This document shows, piece after piece, positions 16,182-24,210 of a stretch of 64,000 nt of DNA. A model generated the notes under the pieces. The model saw only the letters and a list, made by a program, of their open reading frames with translations. It was not told the DNA's origin and did no database searches. A program made the translations under genes and the position numbers. The DNA comes from Paractinoplanes tereljensis (lineage in GTDB: Bacteria > Actinomycetota > Actinomycetes > Mycobacteriales > Micromonosporaceae): positions 62,001 to 126,000 of the forward strand of contig NZ_BOMY01000024.1 of assembly GCF_016862435.1 (NCBI RefSeq), in the 5' to 3' direction. The number at the start of each line of letters is the position of its first letter. Positions within the stretch are counted from its first letter, which is position 1.

Positions 16182-17743
16182 CTGGTCAGGGTGTATTGGC
16201 CGGCTTCGGGGACTCGGACCAGGGTCCATGGGCCGCTCTTGGAGACGACGGCGCCGCCGGACGCCTTCAGCCAGCGGTAGTGCCGGACCCGGATCACCAG
16301 GTTGCCGGGGCGCTCGGCCAGGAACGTCACCGAGGTGGCGGTCTGGCTGACCAGGGTGGCCGGCGGGGCCACGATCGGCTGCGGATCGGCCACTCGGTAG
16401 AGGTGCCAGTGGGCGTCCTGCCAGATTTCGGTCAGGTAGGGCAGGCCGCCGGTTACCAGGGCCGCCTCCGGGCGGCCCGACCAGGTCAGGTCGGCGTCGG
16501 GGACGGCTACGAACTGCACCGCGGTGTCGGCCAGCCAGGTGCGGTAGCTGTCGGCGGTCAGGGCTACGCCGGTGCCCGTCGTGCCGGGGATGTCGGCGAA
16601 GAACAGCGGGTTGCGGTCGATGTCGGCCTGGCGCAGCCAACCGCGGGCCAGCGGCACGTCACCGAGATGCGCTGACTCCCAGTAGTCGCGGGTCGGTGGG
16701 ATCTCCACCCGGCCGGTCAGCGTCTCCTGGCTCAGGCGGGATCGCAGGGGAGTGAAGTAGGACTGCGAAGCGGTGGGATTGCCGATGTCGCGCACGTCGC
16801 CGGTCACCACCGGGGGCTGCCACCAGCAGGCCAGGGCCAGCAGCGGGAGCACCGCCCAGAGCGGCGCCGGCGGCCGGCCGGCACTCTCGTGCACGCCGGT
16901 CGGCTCCCGGCGGCCGGGCTCGGCGGCATACGCGGCCAGCAGCGGCAGGGTGAACATCACCGACAGGCGGGTCGCGTTCAGGCCCACCGGGGTGTGGATC
17001 AGCGCCGCCGCCAGCACGCCCAGCGCCGACAGGACGCCGCCGATCCGGACCGCGCGATGCGGCACCAGCAGGGCCACGACCAGGCTCGCCACCACCGCCT
17101 TCAGCGTGTCGGTGTGGCTGATGTTCATCCAGCCACCGTCGCCGAACCACAGCGCGCTCAGCGCCAGCGGCACCGCGGCCGGCACCGCCACCAGCAGACC
17201 GTTGACCACCCGGCCGGAGAGCAGCAGGGCGGCGCCGGCCAGGCCGAGGAACAGGCCGGCAACGGGACTTGTCGCGCCGGCCAGGACCGCCGCCAGGGCG
17301 GCGAGAAAACGCAGCCGGGGCGCGGTGAGCAGGGTCAGCGCGGCAAGACCGAAGACGACCCCGAGGCCGTACGTGACCCGGCCGCTCGCCAGGTTTCCGG
17401 CCACGCAAACCGTGCCGGCCAGCGCGCCCAGCCACGGACGCGGGGCGCCGGTGCGCCGGAACAGCACGGCCAGCAGGGTGGCCGCGAAGATCAACGACAG
17501 GACCCCGGTTACCCGTACGCCGAGCAGAGCCATCACGGGCTGTGAGGTCAGGCTGTAGCCGAGCTGGTCCACACCGGCGTACCACCGGAGGTCGATCGGG
17601 GTGTAACCGTGGGCGGCGAAGAACTCGGCCCGGGCCACCTGGGCCGACAGGTCCGAGCCCATCGGCGGGAGCAGGAGGTAGACGGCACCGAGCACCGCCG
17701 CGATCCCGGCGGTGCCCCACTCGAGCCGATGCCGGGTCAACAC
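16178..17743 (-). CDS. Polytopic membrane protein, GT-C glycosyltransferase-like
   Basis: 521 residues with about ten to eleven transmembrane helices, then a soluble C-terminal domain from about residue 330. The first periplasmic loop (PPMGSDLSAQVARAEFFAAHGYTPIDLRWYAGV) has an acidic residue after the first helix, as in GT-C enzymes. The C-terminal part is extracytoplasmic and beta-rich. No family can be named with certainty. It is divergent from the MptB-like gene with only 58 bp between starts, so the group probably works together in envelope glycan assembly (inference). Confidence 0.7.
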   Translation of the reverse strand: MLTRHRLEWGTAGIAAVLGAVYLLLPPMGSDLSAQVARAEFFAAHGYTPIDLRWYAGVDQLGYSLTSQPVMALLGVRVTGVLSLIFAATLLAVLFRRTGAPRPWLGALAGTVCVAGNLASGRVTYGLGVVFGLAALTLLTAPRLRFLAALAAVLAGATSPVAGLFLGLAGAALLLSGRVVNGLLVAVPAAVPLALSALWFGDGGWMNISHTDTLKAVVASLVVALLVPHRAVRIGGVLSALGVLAAALIHTPVGLNATRLSVMFTLPLLAAYAAEPGRREPTGVHESAGRPPAPLWAVLPLLALACWWQPPVVTGDVRDIGNPTASQSYFTPLRSRLSQETLTGRVEIPPTRDYWESAHLGDVPLARGWLRQADIDRNPLFFADIPGTTGTGVALTADSYRTWLADTAVQFVAVPDADLTWSGRPEAALVTGGLPYLTEIWQDAHWHLYRVADPQPIVAPPATLVSQTATSVTFLAERPGNLVIRVRHYRWLKASGGAVVSKSGPWTLVRVPEAGQYTLTS

Positions 17744-17801
17744 CCGCCCGACCCTACCGGGCTGCCGAAAGGTTGCAGCGCGTCACGGTAGGGTGCACGC
17801 C

Positions 17802-19202
17802 ATGCCCAGCCCCGCCCAGGTCCGATACGCGGGGTTCGCCGGCAGTCTGTTGCTCGCCGTGTCCGCCTATCTCGGTGGCGCGAACCGTCCGTGGGCGCCG
17901 ACCATCACGCCGGGCACGATCGTCGCGGGCGATGACGGTGTGCTGCTGCCGGTGTCGTGGCTGGCCGGGATCACCCTGCTGATCTGGGCCTGGTGGGCGG
18001 GACGCCGGGTGGTGCCGTCGGCTCGCTGGGCCTACCTGACGGCGGGGCTGTGGGTGCTGCCGCTGCTGCCGTTTCTTCCGCTGGGCAGTTACGACGTCTA
18101 CTCGTACGCGTGTCAGGGGTGGCAGCAGTCGGCCGGGCTCGACCCGTACGCCGGCGGGGTCGATCTTCTGGGTTGTCCCTGGGCCGACGCCGTCGCGCCT
18201 ACCTGGACCGACAGCCCGGCGCCGTACGGCCCGGTGTTTCTGCTCCTGGCCGGCCTGGCGGCCAAGGTCGGCGGCGGATCACTCACCGCGACCGTCGCGG
18301 GGTTGCGGATCGTGGCGGTGCTGGGCGTGCTGCTGATCGCGGTGTCACTTCCCGCGCTCACCCGGCACACCGGCGTGCCGCTGAAGCGCGCGGTGTGGCT
18401 GGCGCTGGCCTGCCCGCTGGTCCCGATCCACCTGGTCTCCGGCGCCCACAACGACGCGGTCATGGTCGGCCTGATCCTGGCCGGCCTGGCGCTGGCCGCT
18501 GCTCGTCGGCCGCTGCTGGCCGGCGTCCTGTTCGGGCTGGCGATCGGGGTCAAGGCGACGGCCGTGGTGGTGGTGCCCTTCGCGGTGCTGCTCGTGTTCG
18601 CGCCCCGGAAGTGGCGGCCCGCGGCGGCGCTGCTGGGTGGGGTGGTCGCGGCGCTGGCGGTGGTGTCGCTGGTGTCCGGGCGCGGATTCGGGTGGATCAC
18701 CGGGCTCACCGGTAGCGGGGTGTCGGTGCAGTGGACCTCGCCGCCTACCGCCGTCGGCATGACCATCGGGCTGTTCGGAATCAACGCGGTGCCGGTCACC
18801 CGGGTGGCCGGGATCGTGCTGCTCGCGGCGGTGCTGGTCTGGCTGTGGTGGCGGGCGCTGCGCGGCGGCGACGTCTGGCGGAACACCGGGTTGGCGATGG
18901 CGGCCACCGTCGTACTCTCGCCGGTTTTTCATCCCTGGTATTTGACCTGGGCCCTGGCCCTGCTCGCGGTGACCGTGCGGGAGGAGACCCGGTGGCTTGT
19001 CGCGCCGGCGGCGGTGGCCTCGGCGTTGTGCCTGCCGGACGGTTACAACCTTGCTCTCGCGGTCAAGACTCAGGGGGCCGTCGCGATGACCGTCCTCCTC
19101 GGCTATCTCGGTTTTAAGGCGATTCATGCGGTTAAAAGTTCTGATCCTCAGCCTGCTGGGCCTGGTCACGCTGGTGATCAACTATCTCGCCGAGACCCGT
19201 AA
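17802..19202 (+). CDS. Polyprenol-phosphomannose-dependent alpha-1,6-mannosyltransferase-like (MptB type) membrane protein
   Basis: 466 residues from the ATG at 17802; the frame is open 30 codons upstream, inside the divergent promoter region. About 13 hydrophobic segments. The loop LGSYDVYSYACQGW, followed by GLDPY and TDSPAPYGPVFLLLAG, is the MptA/MptB signature region with the GT-C acidic residue. In mycobacteria and corynebacteria such enzymes elongate the mannan backbone of lipomannan from polyprenyl-phosphate-mannose. The 3' end overlaps the next gene by 77 bp, so the two are likely co-translated. Confidence 0.85.
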   Translation: MPSPAQVRYAGFAGSLLLAVSAYLGGANRPWAPTITPGTIVAGDDGVLLPVSWLAGITLLIWAWWAGRRVVPSARWAYLTAGLWVLPLLPFLPLGSYDVYSYACQGWQQSAGLDPYAGGVDLLGCPWADAVAPTWTDSPAPYGPVFLLLAGLAAKVGGGSLTATVAGLRIVAVLGVLLIAVSLPALTRHTGVPLKRAVWLALACPLVPIHLVSGAHNDAVMVGLILAGLALAAARRPLLAGVLFGLAIGVKATAVVVVPFAVLLVFAPRKWRPAAALLGGVVAALAVVSLVSGRGFGWITGLTGSGVSVQWTSPPTAVGMTIGLFGINAVPVTRVAGIVLLAAVLVWLWWRALRGGDVWRNTGLAMAATVVLSPVFHPWYLTWALALLAVTVREETRWLVAPAAVASALCLPDGYNLALAVKTQGAVAMTVLLGYLGFKAIHAVKSSDPQPAGPGHAGDQLSRRDP

Positions 19203-20295
19203 CGGGTACTTCGACTCGAAGGTCTACTACGGCGCGATCCAGTACTGGTTCAACGGTGACGGCGGCATGGTCTACGACTGGCTGCGGCCGGACACGCCGT
19301 ACGGCTTCACCTATCCGCCCTTCGCCGGGCTGGTCATGTCGCCGATGTCGGTGCTGCCGTTCGGGGCCGTCGTGGTGACCGCGGTGATCGCCACCGTGCT
19401 CACCACCGCGCTGCTGATGTACTGGCTGGCCGGGCCGCTGATCGCGCGGATGGGACAGCCGCGCTGGTTCGCGCTGGGGGTGGCGATCTGCCTGGCGCTC
19501 TCGTTCGAGCCGGTCCGCGAGACGATCACCTTCGGTCAGGTCAACACGCTGCTGCTCACCCTGGTGGCCGGCGACATGCTGTTCGGGGTGGCCAAGGGGC
19601 GCCGGTGGGCCGGCGTCGGGATCGGGCTGGCCACCGCGATCAAGCTGACCCCGGGCATCTTCATCGTCTACCTGCTTGTCACCCGGCGGTGGCGGGACGC
19701 GGCCACCGCGGCCGGCACCGCCGCCGGCGCGACGCTGGTGGCCGGGGCGGTCTTCCCGGACGAGACCCGGGAGTTCTGGACGTCGGCGCTGTGGGACACC
19801 AACCGGGTCGGCGTGCTGTCCTTCCTGTCCAACCAGTCCGAGCGCGGCTTCCTGGCCCGGCTGCCGATCGACCGGGTCGAGTCGAAGGTGTGGCTGGCCT
19901 GCGTGCTGCTCACCCTGGCGTTCTGGGCCTGGCGCATCGTCCGGGCCCGGGAGGACGTCATCGGCGGGCTGGCGCTCACCGGCATCGTCGGCTGCCTGAT
20001 CAGCCCGGTGACCTGGATCCACCACTGTGTCTGGTTGATTCCGGCGCTGGTGCGCTGTGTCGACACCGGATGGTCGGCGGTGGGCCGGGAGCGCCGGCCG
20101 CTCTATCTGGCCGGTGCCGCCTACGTAGTCATGACGTCCCGGCTCACCTGGCTGTGGGAGAAGCGGCCGCGGCCACCGCTGGAGCTCATCGGAGGCAATC
20201 TGTATGTCTATTTCAGCCTGGCCCTGTTGATCTGGACACCCATCGGCACCAGGCGTTCGTCCGTCGTCAAGGAACCGGACAGGGTAGTCGCATAG
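19126..20295 (+). CDS. Glycosyltransferase family 87 (DUF2029) membrane mannosyltransferase
   Basis: 389 residues, around ten transmembrane helices. FDSKVYYGAIQYW carries the GT-C acidic residue in the first loop, with the GT87-typical YGFTYPPFAGLVMSP and GQVNTLLLTL following. GT87 members (PimE and relatives) add alpha-1,2-mannose to phosphatidylinositol mannosides or lipomannan. It overlaps the MptB-like gene by 77 bp and is followed after 9 bp by a secreted beta-propeller protein, so all three probably form one operon. The first ~25 residues are hydrophobic and may act as the first membrane helix. Confidence 0.87.
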   Translation: MRLKVLILSLLGLVTLVINYLAETRNGYFDSKVYYGAIQYWFNGDGGMVYDWLRPDTPYGFTYPPFAGLVMSPMSVLPFGAVVVTAVIATVLTTALLMYWLAGPLIARMGQPRWFALGVAICLALSFEPVRETITFGQVNTLLLTLVAGDMLFGVAKGRRWAGVGIGLATAIKLTPGIFIVYLLVTRRWRDAATAAGTAAGATLVAGAVFPDETREFWTSALWDTNRVGVLSFLSNQSERGFLARLPIDRVESKVWLACVLLTLAFWAWRIVRAREDVIGGLALTGIVGCLISPVTWIHHCVWLIPALVRCVDTGWSAVGRERRPLYLAGAAYVVMTSRLTWLWEKRPRPPLELIGGNLYVYFSLALLIWTPIGTRRSSVVKEPDRVVA

Positions 20296-20304
20296 GCAGA
20301 GGGC

Positions 20305-22419
20305 ATGCGTTTACGCCCCACTGTCTCGGCTCTTTCCCTGATCGGCCTCGCGGTCGCGGTTCCGTCCTCCGCCGACGCGCACGGCCGCACCGAATTTCAG
20401 CGTGTCGCCACGTTCCCTGCATATCTGAACTCGTCGATCGGTGACACGGCCGCCGCGGAGATCTCCACGGTGACCGAGGACGGCCGGACGGTCGTCTACA
20501 CCGACAGCCCGGGCAAGCGCCTCGGCTTCGTCGACATCACCGACCCGGCCAAGCCAAAGCCGGGCGGCACCCTGGCGGTGGGTGGCGAGCCCACGTCGGT
20601 CGCGCACCTCGGCCACCTGCTGCTGGCCGGGGTCAACACCGGGGCCAGCTTCGTCTCCCCGTCCGGCAAGCTGGTGGTGATCGACGACCGCACCCGCACG
20701 GTGGTGCGCGAGATCGACCTGGGCGGCCAGCCGGACTCGGTGGCGGTGGCGCCGAGCGGCCGGTACATCGCGGTGGCGATCGAGAACGAGCGGGACGAGG
20801 ACCTTAACGACGGTGCTCTTCCGCAGGCGCCGGCCGGTTATCTGTCGGTGATCGACACTCGCACTTGGAAGGCCTCCGCGGTCTCCCTCAGCGGCCTCGC
20901 GGCGGTGGCGCCGACCGACCCCGAGCCCGAGTATGTGAGCATCAACTCGCGTGACGAGGCTGTGGTGTCGCTGCAGGAGAACAACCACTTCGCGGTTGTT
21001 TCGCTGGCTTCTCGCCGCGTCGTGCGGGACTTTTCCGCGGGCTCCGTCACGGTGTCCGGGGTGGACACCAAGGACGACGACCAGATCGTCCTGGACGGGA
21101 CCATCACCGCGAAGCGGGAGCCGGACGGGGTCGCCTGGATCAGCGACGACCTGTTCGCCAGCGCCAACGAGGGTGACTACGAGGGCGGCTCGCGCGGCTG
21201 GACCATCGTCTCCCGCGAAGGCAAAATTGTCTGGGACGCGGGCAACTCGCTCGAGCACATCGCCGTGCAGTACGGCCTCTACCCGGATGGGCGCTCGGAC
21301 GCCAAGGGCATCGAGCCGGAGAACGTCGCGTATGCCCGGATCAACGGCGTCCCCTACGTCTTCGTCAACGCCGAGCGGGGCAACTTCACCGCCGTCTACG
21401 ACGTGTCCAACCCGCGTAAGCCGCGCTTCACCCAGATCCTGCCGACCGCGGCCGGGCCCGAGGGTGTCGTCGCGGTGCCGTCCCGCGGCCTGGTCATTGT
21501 GTCCAGCGAGACCGAGGACGCGTCGGTCAACCTGCGCGGGGCGGTCAACATCTACCGGCTCGGGCACGACCAGTTCCCGTCGATCGTGTCGAAGGACCTG
21601 ATCCCGTGGGGCACGCTCTCCTCGCTGTCGGCCGTGCCGGGTAGGCCGTCGCAGCTGGTGGCCTCGACCGACGCGGCGTATGTCCCGACCCGGATCCTGT
21701 CGATCGACACCGCCTCGTCGCCCGCCAAGATCTTCAAGCAGCTCGCGGTGACCAAGGACGGCAAACCGGTCGGGTACGACGCCGAAGGGCTGGTGGCCCG
21801 CAAGGCCGGCGGCTACTGGATCGCGTCGGAAGGGTCGGCCACCAAGCCGAACCTGCTGGTCCGGCTCGACGCAAAGGGTGCTGTACAGCAGGAGATCGCG
21901 TTGCCCGCCGAGATCGCGGCCGCCGTCACCACCAACGGTTTCGAGGGCGTGGCCGAGGTCGGTGACCACGTGTGGGTGGCGATCCAGCGATCGCTCAAGA
22001 CCGACCCGCAGACCGTCAACCGGATCGGCCGCTACAACACGAAGACCGGCGAGTGGGCGTGGCTGGGTTACCCGGTCGACGCGGTGCCGCTCGGCTGGGC
22101 CGGGCTGTCGGAGATCGTCGCGGTCGACGGCAACACGTTCGCCGTGATCGAGCGGGACAACCAGCGCGGCCCGCAGGCGTCGCTCAAGAAGATCTACGAG
22201 TTCGACGTCCCGGCTGAGTGGACCGGCTTCCCGACGGTCCAGAAGCGCCTGGTCAAGGACATGCTGCCGCTACTCAAGTCGGACCATGGCTGGGTGCAGG
22301 ACAAGCTCGAGGGCCTCGCGATCGCCGGAAACCACCAGACGTACGCGGTGACCGACAACGACGCCATCGACGACGCCACCGGCGAGACGCAGTTCTTCCG
22401 CCTCGGTCGTCTGCTCTGA
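20305..22419 (+). CDS. Secreted phytase-like / esterase-like beta-propeller protein
   Basis: 704 residues with a Sec signal peptide (MRLRPTVSALSLIGLAVAVP, probable cleavage after ADA near residue 26). The first half holds YVTN/lactonase-like propeller blades (GEPTSVAHLGHLLLAG, GGQPDSVAVAPSGRYIAVAIEN). The second half, from about 490, resembles the esterase-like activity of phytase domain (YDAEGLVARKAGGYWIASEG, GFEGVAEVGDHVWVAIQ, KLEGLAIAGNHQTYAVTDND). Members are extracellular and probably metal-binding; the substrate, perhaps a phosphoester, is not known. It closely follows the GT87 gene (9 bp). A strong inverted repeat lies just after it. Confidence 0.85.
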   Translation: MRLRPTVSALSLIGLAVAVPSSADAHGRTEFQRVATFPAYLNSSIGDTAAAEISTVTEDGRTVVYTDSPGKRLGFVDITDPAKPKPGGTLAVGGEPTSVAHLGHLLLAGVNTGASFVSPSGKLVVIDDRTRTVVREIDLGGQPDSVAVAPSGRYIAVAIENERDEDLNDGALPQAPAGYLSVIDTRTWKASAVSLSGLAAVAPTDPEPEYVSINSRDEAVVSLQENNHFAVVSLASRRVVRDFSAGSVTVSGVDTKDDDQIVLDGTITAKREPDGVAWISDDLFASANEGDYEGGSRGWTIVSREGKIVWDAGNSLEHIAVQYGLYPDGRSDAKGIEPENVAYARINGVPYVFVNAERGNFTAVYDVSNPRKPRFTQILPTAAGPEGVVAVPSRGLVIVSSETEDASVNLRGAVNIYRLGHDQFPSIVSKDLIPWGTLSSLSAVPGRPSQLVASTDAAYVPTRILSIDTASSPAKIFKQLAVTKDGKPVGYDAEGLVARKAGGYWIASEGSATKPNLLVRLDAKGAVQQEIALPAEIAAAVTTNGFEGVAEVGDHVWVAIQRSLKTDPQTVNRIGRYNTKTGEWAWLGYPVDAVPLGWAGLSEIVAVDGNTFAVIERDNQRGPQASLKKIYEFDVPAEWTGFPTVQKRLVKDMLPLLKSDHGWVQDKLEGLAIAGNHQTYAVTDNDAIDDATGETQFFRLGRLL

Positions 22420-22424
22420 ACAGT

Positions 22425-22466
22425 CGCTGACATGGCGCGGCTGAAAATGTCAGCGCCATGTCAGCG
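22425..22466. promoter_or_regulatory. Perfect 14-bp inverted repeat before the DrrAB-type operon
   Basis: CGCTGACATGGCGC (22425-22438) and GCGCCATGTCAGCG (22453-22466) are perfect inverted copies around a 14-nt loop that itself contains another TGTCAG. It begins 5 bp after the upstream stop and ends 20 bp before the ABC ATPase start. It may be a terminator, or an operator for a TetR-type regulator of the exporter. No T-run follows. Confidence 0.6.
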
Positions 22467-22486
22467 GCTCGGGGCACGCTGCCCTC

Positions 22487-23425
22487 ATGACTAATGCCAT
22501 TGTCGCCGAGGGGCTGGTCAAACGCTTCGGCGAGACGATCGCCCTCGGCGGCGTCGATCTTGCCGTACGCGAGGGGACCGTCCTCGGCCTGCTGGGCCCG
22601 AACGGTGCCGGCAAGACCACCGCGGTCCGCGTGCTGGCCACTCTGATCCGGCCCGATGCCGGGCACGCCACCGTCGGTGGGTACGACGTGGTCCGCCAGG
22701 CCCATCAGGTCCGCACCCTGATCGGCCTCACCGGCCAGTACGCCTCGGTCGACGAAACCCTGACCGGGGTGGAAAATCTGCTGCTCATCGGCCGGCTGCT
22801 CGGCCTGTCCCGGCGCGACGCCCGGGCCCGCGCCCACGAACTGCTCGGCAAATTCCACCTGGACGACGCCGCCGACCGCGCGGCCGGCAAATACTCCGGC
22901 GGCATGCGGCGCCGCCTCGACCTGGCCGCCAGCCTGGTCGGCAACCCGCGACTGCTCTTCCTGGACGAGCCGACCACCGGCCTCGACCCGCGCAGCCGCA
23001 ACGACATGTGGGACATCATCCGCGAGCTGGTCCGGGACGGCGTCACCGTGCTGCTCACCACGCAGTACCTGGACGAGGCCGACCAACTGGCCGACGAGAT
23101 CGTGGTGATCGACCACGGCCTGGTCATCGCCACCGGTACATCGGACGAGCTCAAGTCGCGCACCGGAGCGCAGACGGTCACCGTACGCCCGGCCTTGGAA
23201 TTTGATCTTGATGCCGTTGCCGCCCTGGTCGGCAGCATCGCGGCCGGCCCGGTCGACGTCCGCGGCCCGATCATCAGCGCCCCGGTCACCGACCCGACGT
23301 CGCTGGCCAAGCTGGTGCGGCGGCTCGACGAGAGCGGCCTCGCGGTCAGCGAGCTCGCGCTGCGCAGCCCCAGCCTCGACGAGGTTTTCCTGACCCTGAC
23401 CGGCCACACCACGGAGGAATCATGA
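22487..23425 (+). CDS. DrrA-type ABC transporter ATP-binding protein
   Basis: 312 residues. Walker A GPNGAGKTT near residue 41, signature YSGGMRRRLDLA, Walker B LLFLDEPTTGLD, and a switch region TTQYLDEADQLADEI. The C-terminal ~80 residues match the DUF4162 extension of the daunorubicin-resistance DrrA subfamily. It energises export of a hydrophobic drug or lipid with the permease that follows; stop and start overlap as ATGA at 23422-23425. The substrate is not evident. It sits directly downstream of a perfect inverted repeat that may regulate it. Confidence 0.93.
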   Translation: MTNAIVAEGLVKRFGETIALGGVDLAVREGTVLGLLGPNGAGKTTAVRVLATLIRPDAGHATVGGYDVVRQAHQVRTLIGLTGQYASVDETLTGVENLLLIGRLLGLSRRDARARAHELLGKFHLDDAADRAAGKYSGGMRRRLDLAASLVGNPRLLFLDEPTTGLDPRSRNDMWDIIRELVRDGVTVLLTTQYLDEADQLADEIVVIDHGLVIATGTSDELKSRTGAQTVTVRPALEFDLDAVAALVGSIAAGPVDVRGPIISAPVTDPTSLAKLVRRLDESGLAVSELALRSPSLDEVFLTLTGHTTEES

Positions 23426-24210
23426 CCGCCACCGTGGAAGCCCGGGTCAGCCCGATCGTGGCCGTGCGCAACACCGGCACGCTCGCCTGGCGCACCCTCG
23501 TGCAGATCAAGCACAACCCGTTCGAGCTGCTCGACTTCAGTGTCCAGCCGATCATGTTCCTGGTGCTGTTCACCTACGTCTTCGGCGGTGCCATCTCCGG
23601 CTCCACCGGGGACTATCTGACGTTCGGCCTGCCCGGCATCATCGTGCAGAACCTGCTGTTCGCCACCCTGAACACCGGCGTCGGCCTGAACACCGACATC
23701 AACAAGGGCGTCTTCGACCGGCTCCGGTCGCTGCCGATCTCCCGCTGGTCGCCGCTGGCCGGCCGGATCGTGGCCGACGTGATCAAGCAGGCCTGGGCGG
23801 TCACCCTGCTGCTGGTGGTCGGCACCATCCTCGGTTTCCGGATCGCCACCGGCCCGGCCGAGGTAATCGTCATGTACGCCCTGCTGCTGGTCTTCGCGTT
23901 CGCCACGTCCTGGATGTCGGTGCTGGTGGCGATGCTGGTCAGCGAGCCGGAGAAGGTGCAGATCTTCGGGTTCGTGCTGCTGTTCCCGCTCACCTTCGCC
24001 AGCAACGCGTTCGCGCCGACCGCCACCATGCCCGGCTGGCTGCAGGCCTGGGTCAAGGTCAATCCGGTTTCGATCCTGGCCGACGCGGTGCGCGGGCTGC
24101 TCAACGGCGGCCCGGTCGCCACCCCGGTCACCCAGTCACTGATCTGGGCGGCGATCCTGCTCGTCGCCTTCGGACCGCTGTCCGTCTGGGCCTTCCGCCG
24201 CCGGGTCTAG
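23422..24210 (+). CDS. DrrB-type ABC-2 transporter permease
   Basis: 262 residues, six predicted transmembrane helices of the ABC-2 type (FSVQPIMFLVLFTYVFGGAI, then the conserved GIIVQNLLFATLNTG and a late FVLLFPLTFASNAFAPTATMPGWLQ segment typical of DrrB). It forms the membrane half of the exporter with the preceding ATPase, to which it is translationally coupled. Its last 75 bp overlap the 3' end of the convergent AfsR-like gene. Confidence 0.92.
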   Translation: MTATVEARVSPIVAVRNTGTLAWRTLVQIKHNPFELLDFSVQPIMFLVLFTYVFGGAISGSTGDYLTFGLPGIIVQNLLFATLNTGVGLNTDINKGVFDRLRSLPISRWSPLAGRIVADVIKQAWAVTLLLVVGTILGFRIATGPAEVIVMYALLLVFAFATSWMSVLVAMLVSEPEKVQIFGFVLLFPLTFASNAFAPTATMPGWLQAWVKVNPVSILADAVRGLLNGGPVATPVTQSLIWAAILLVAFGPLSVWAFRRRV

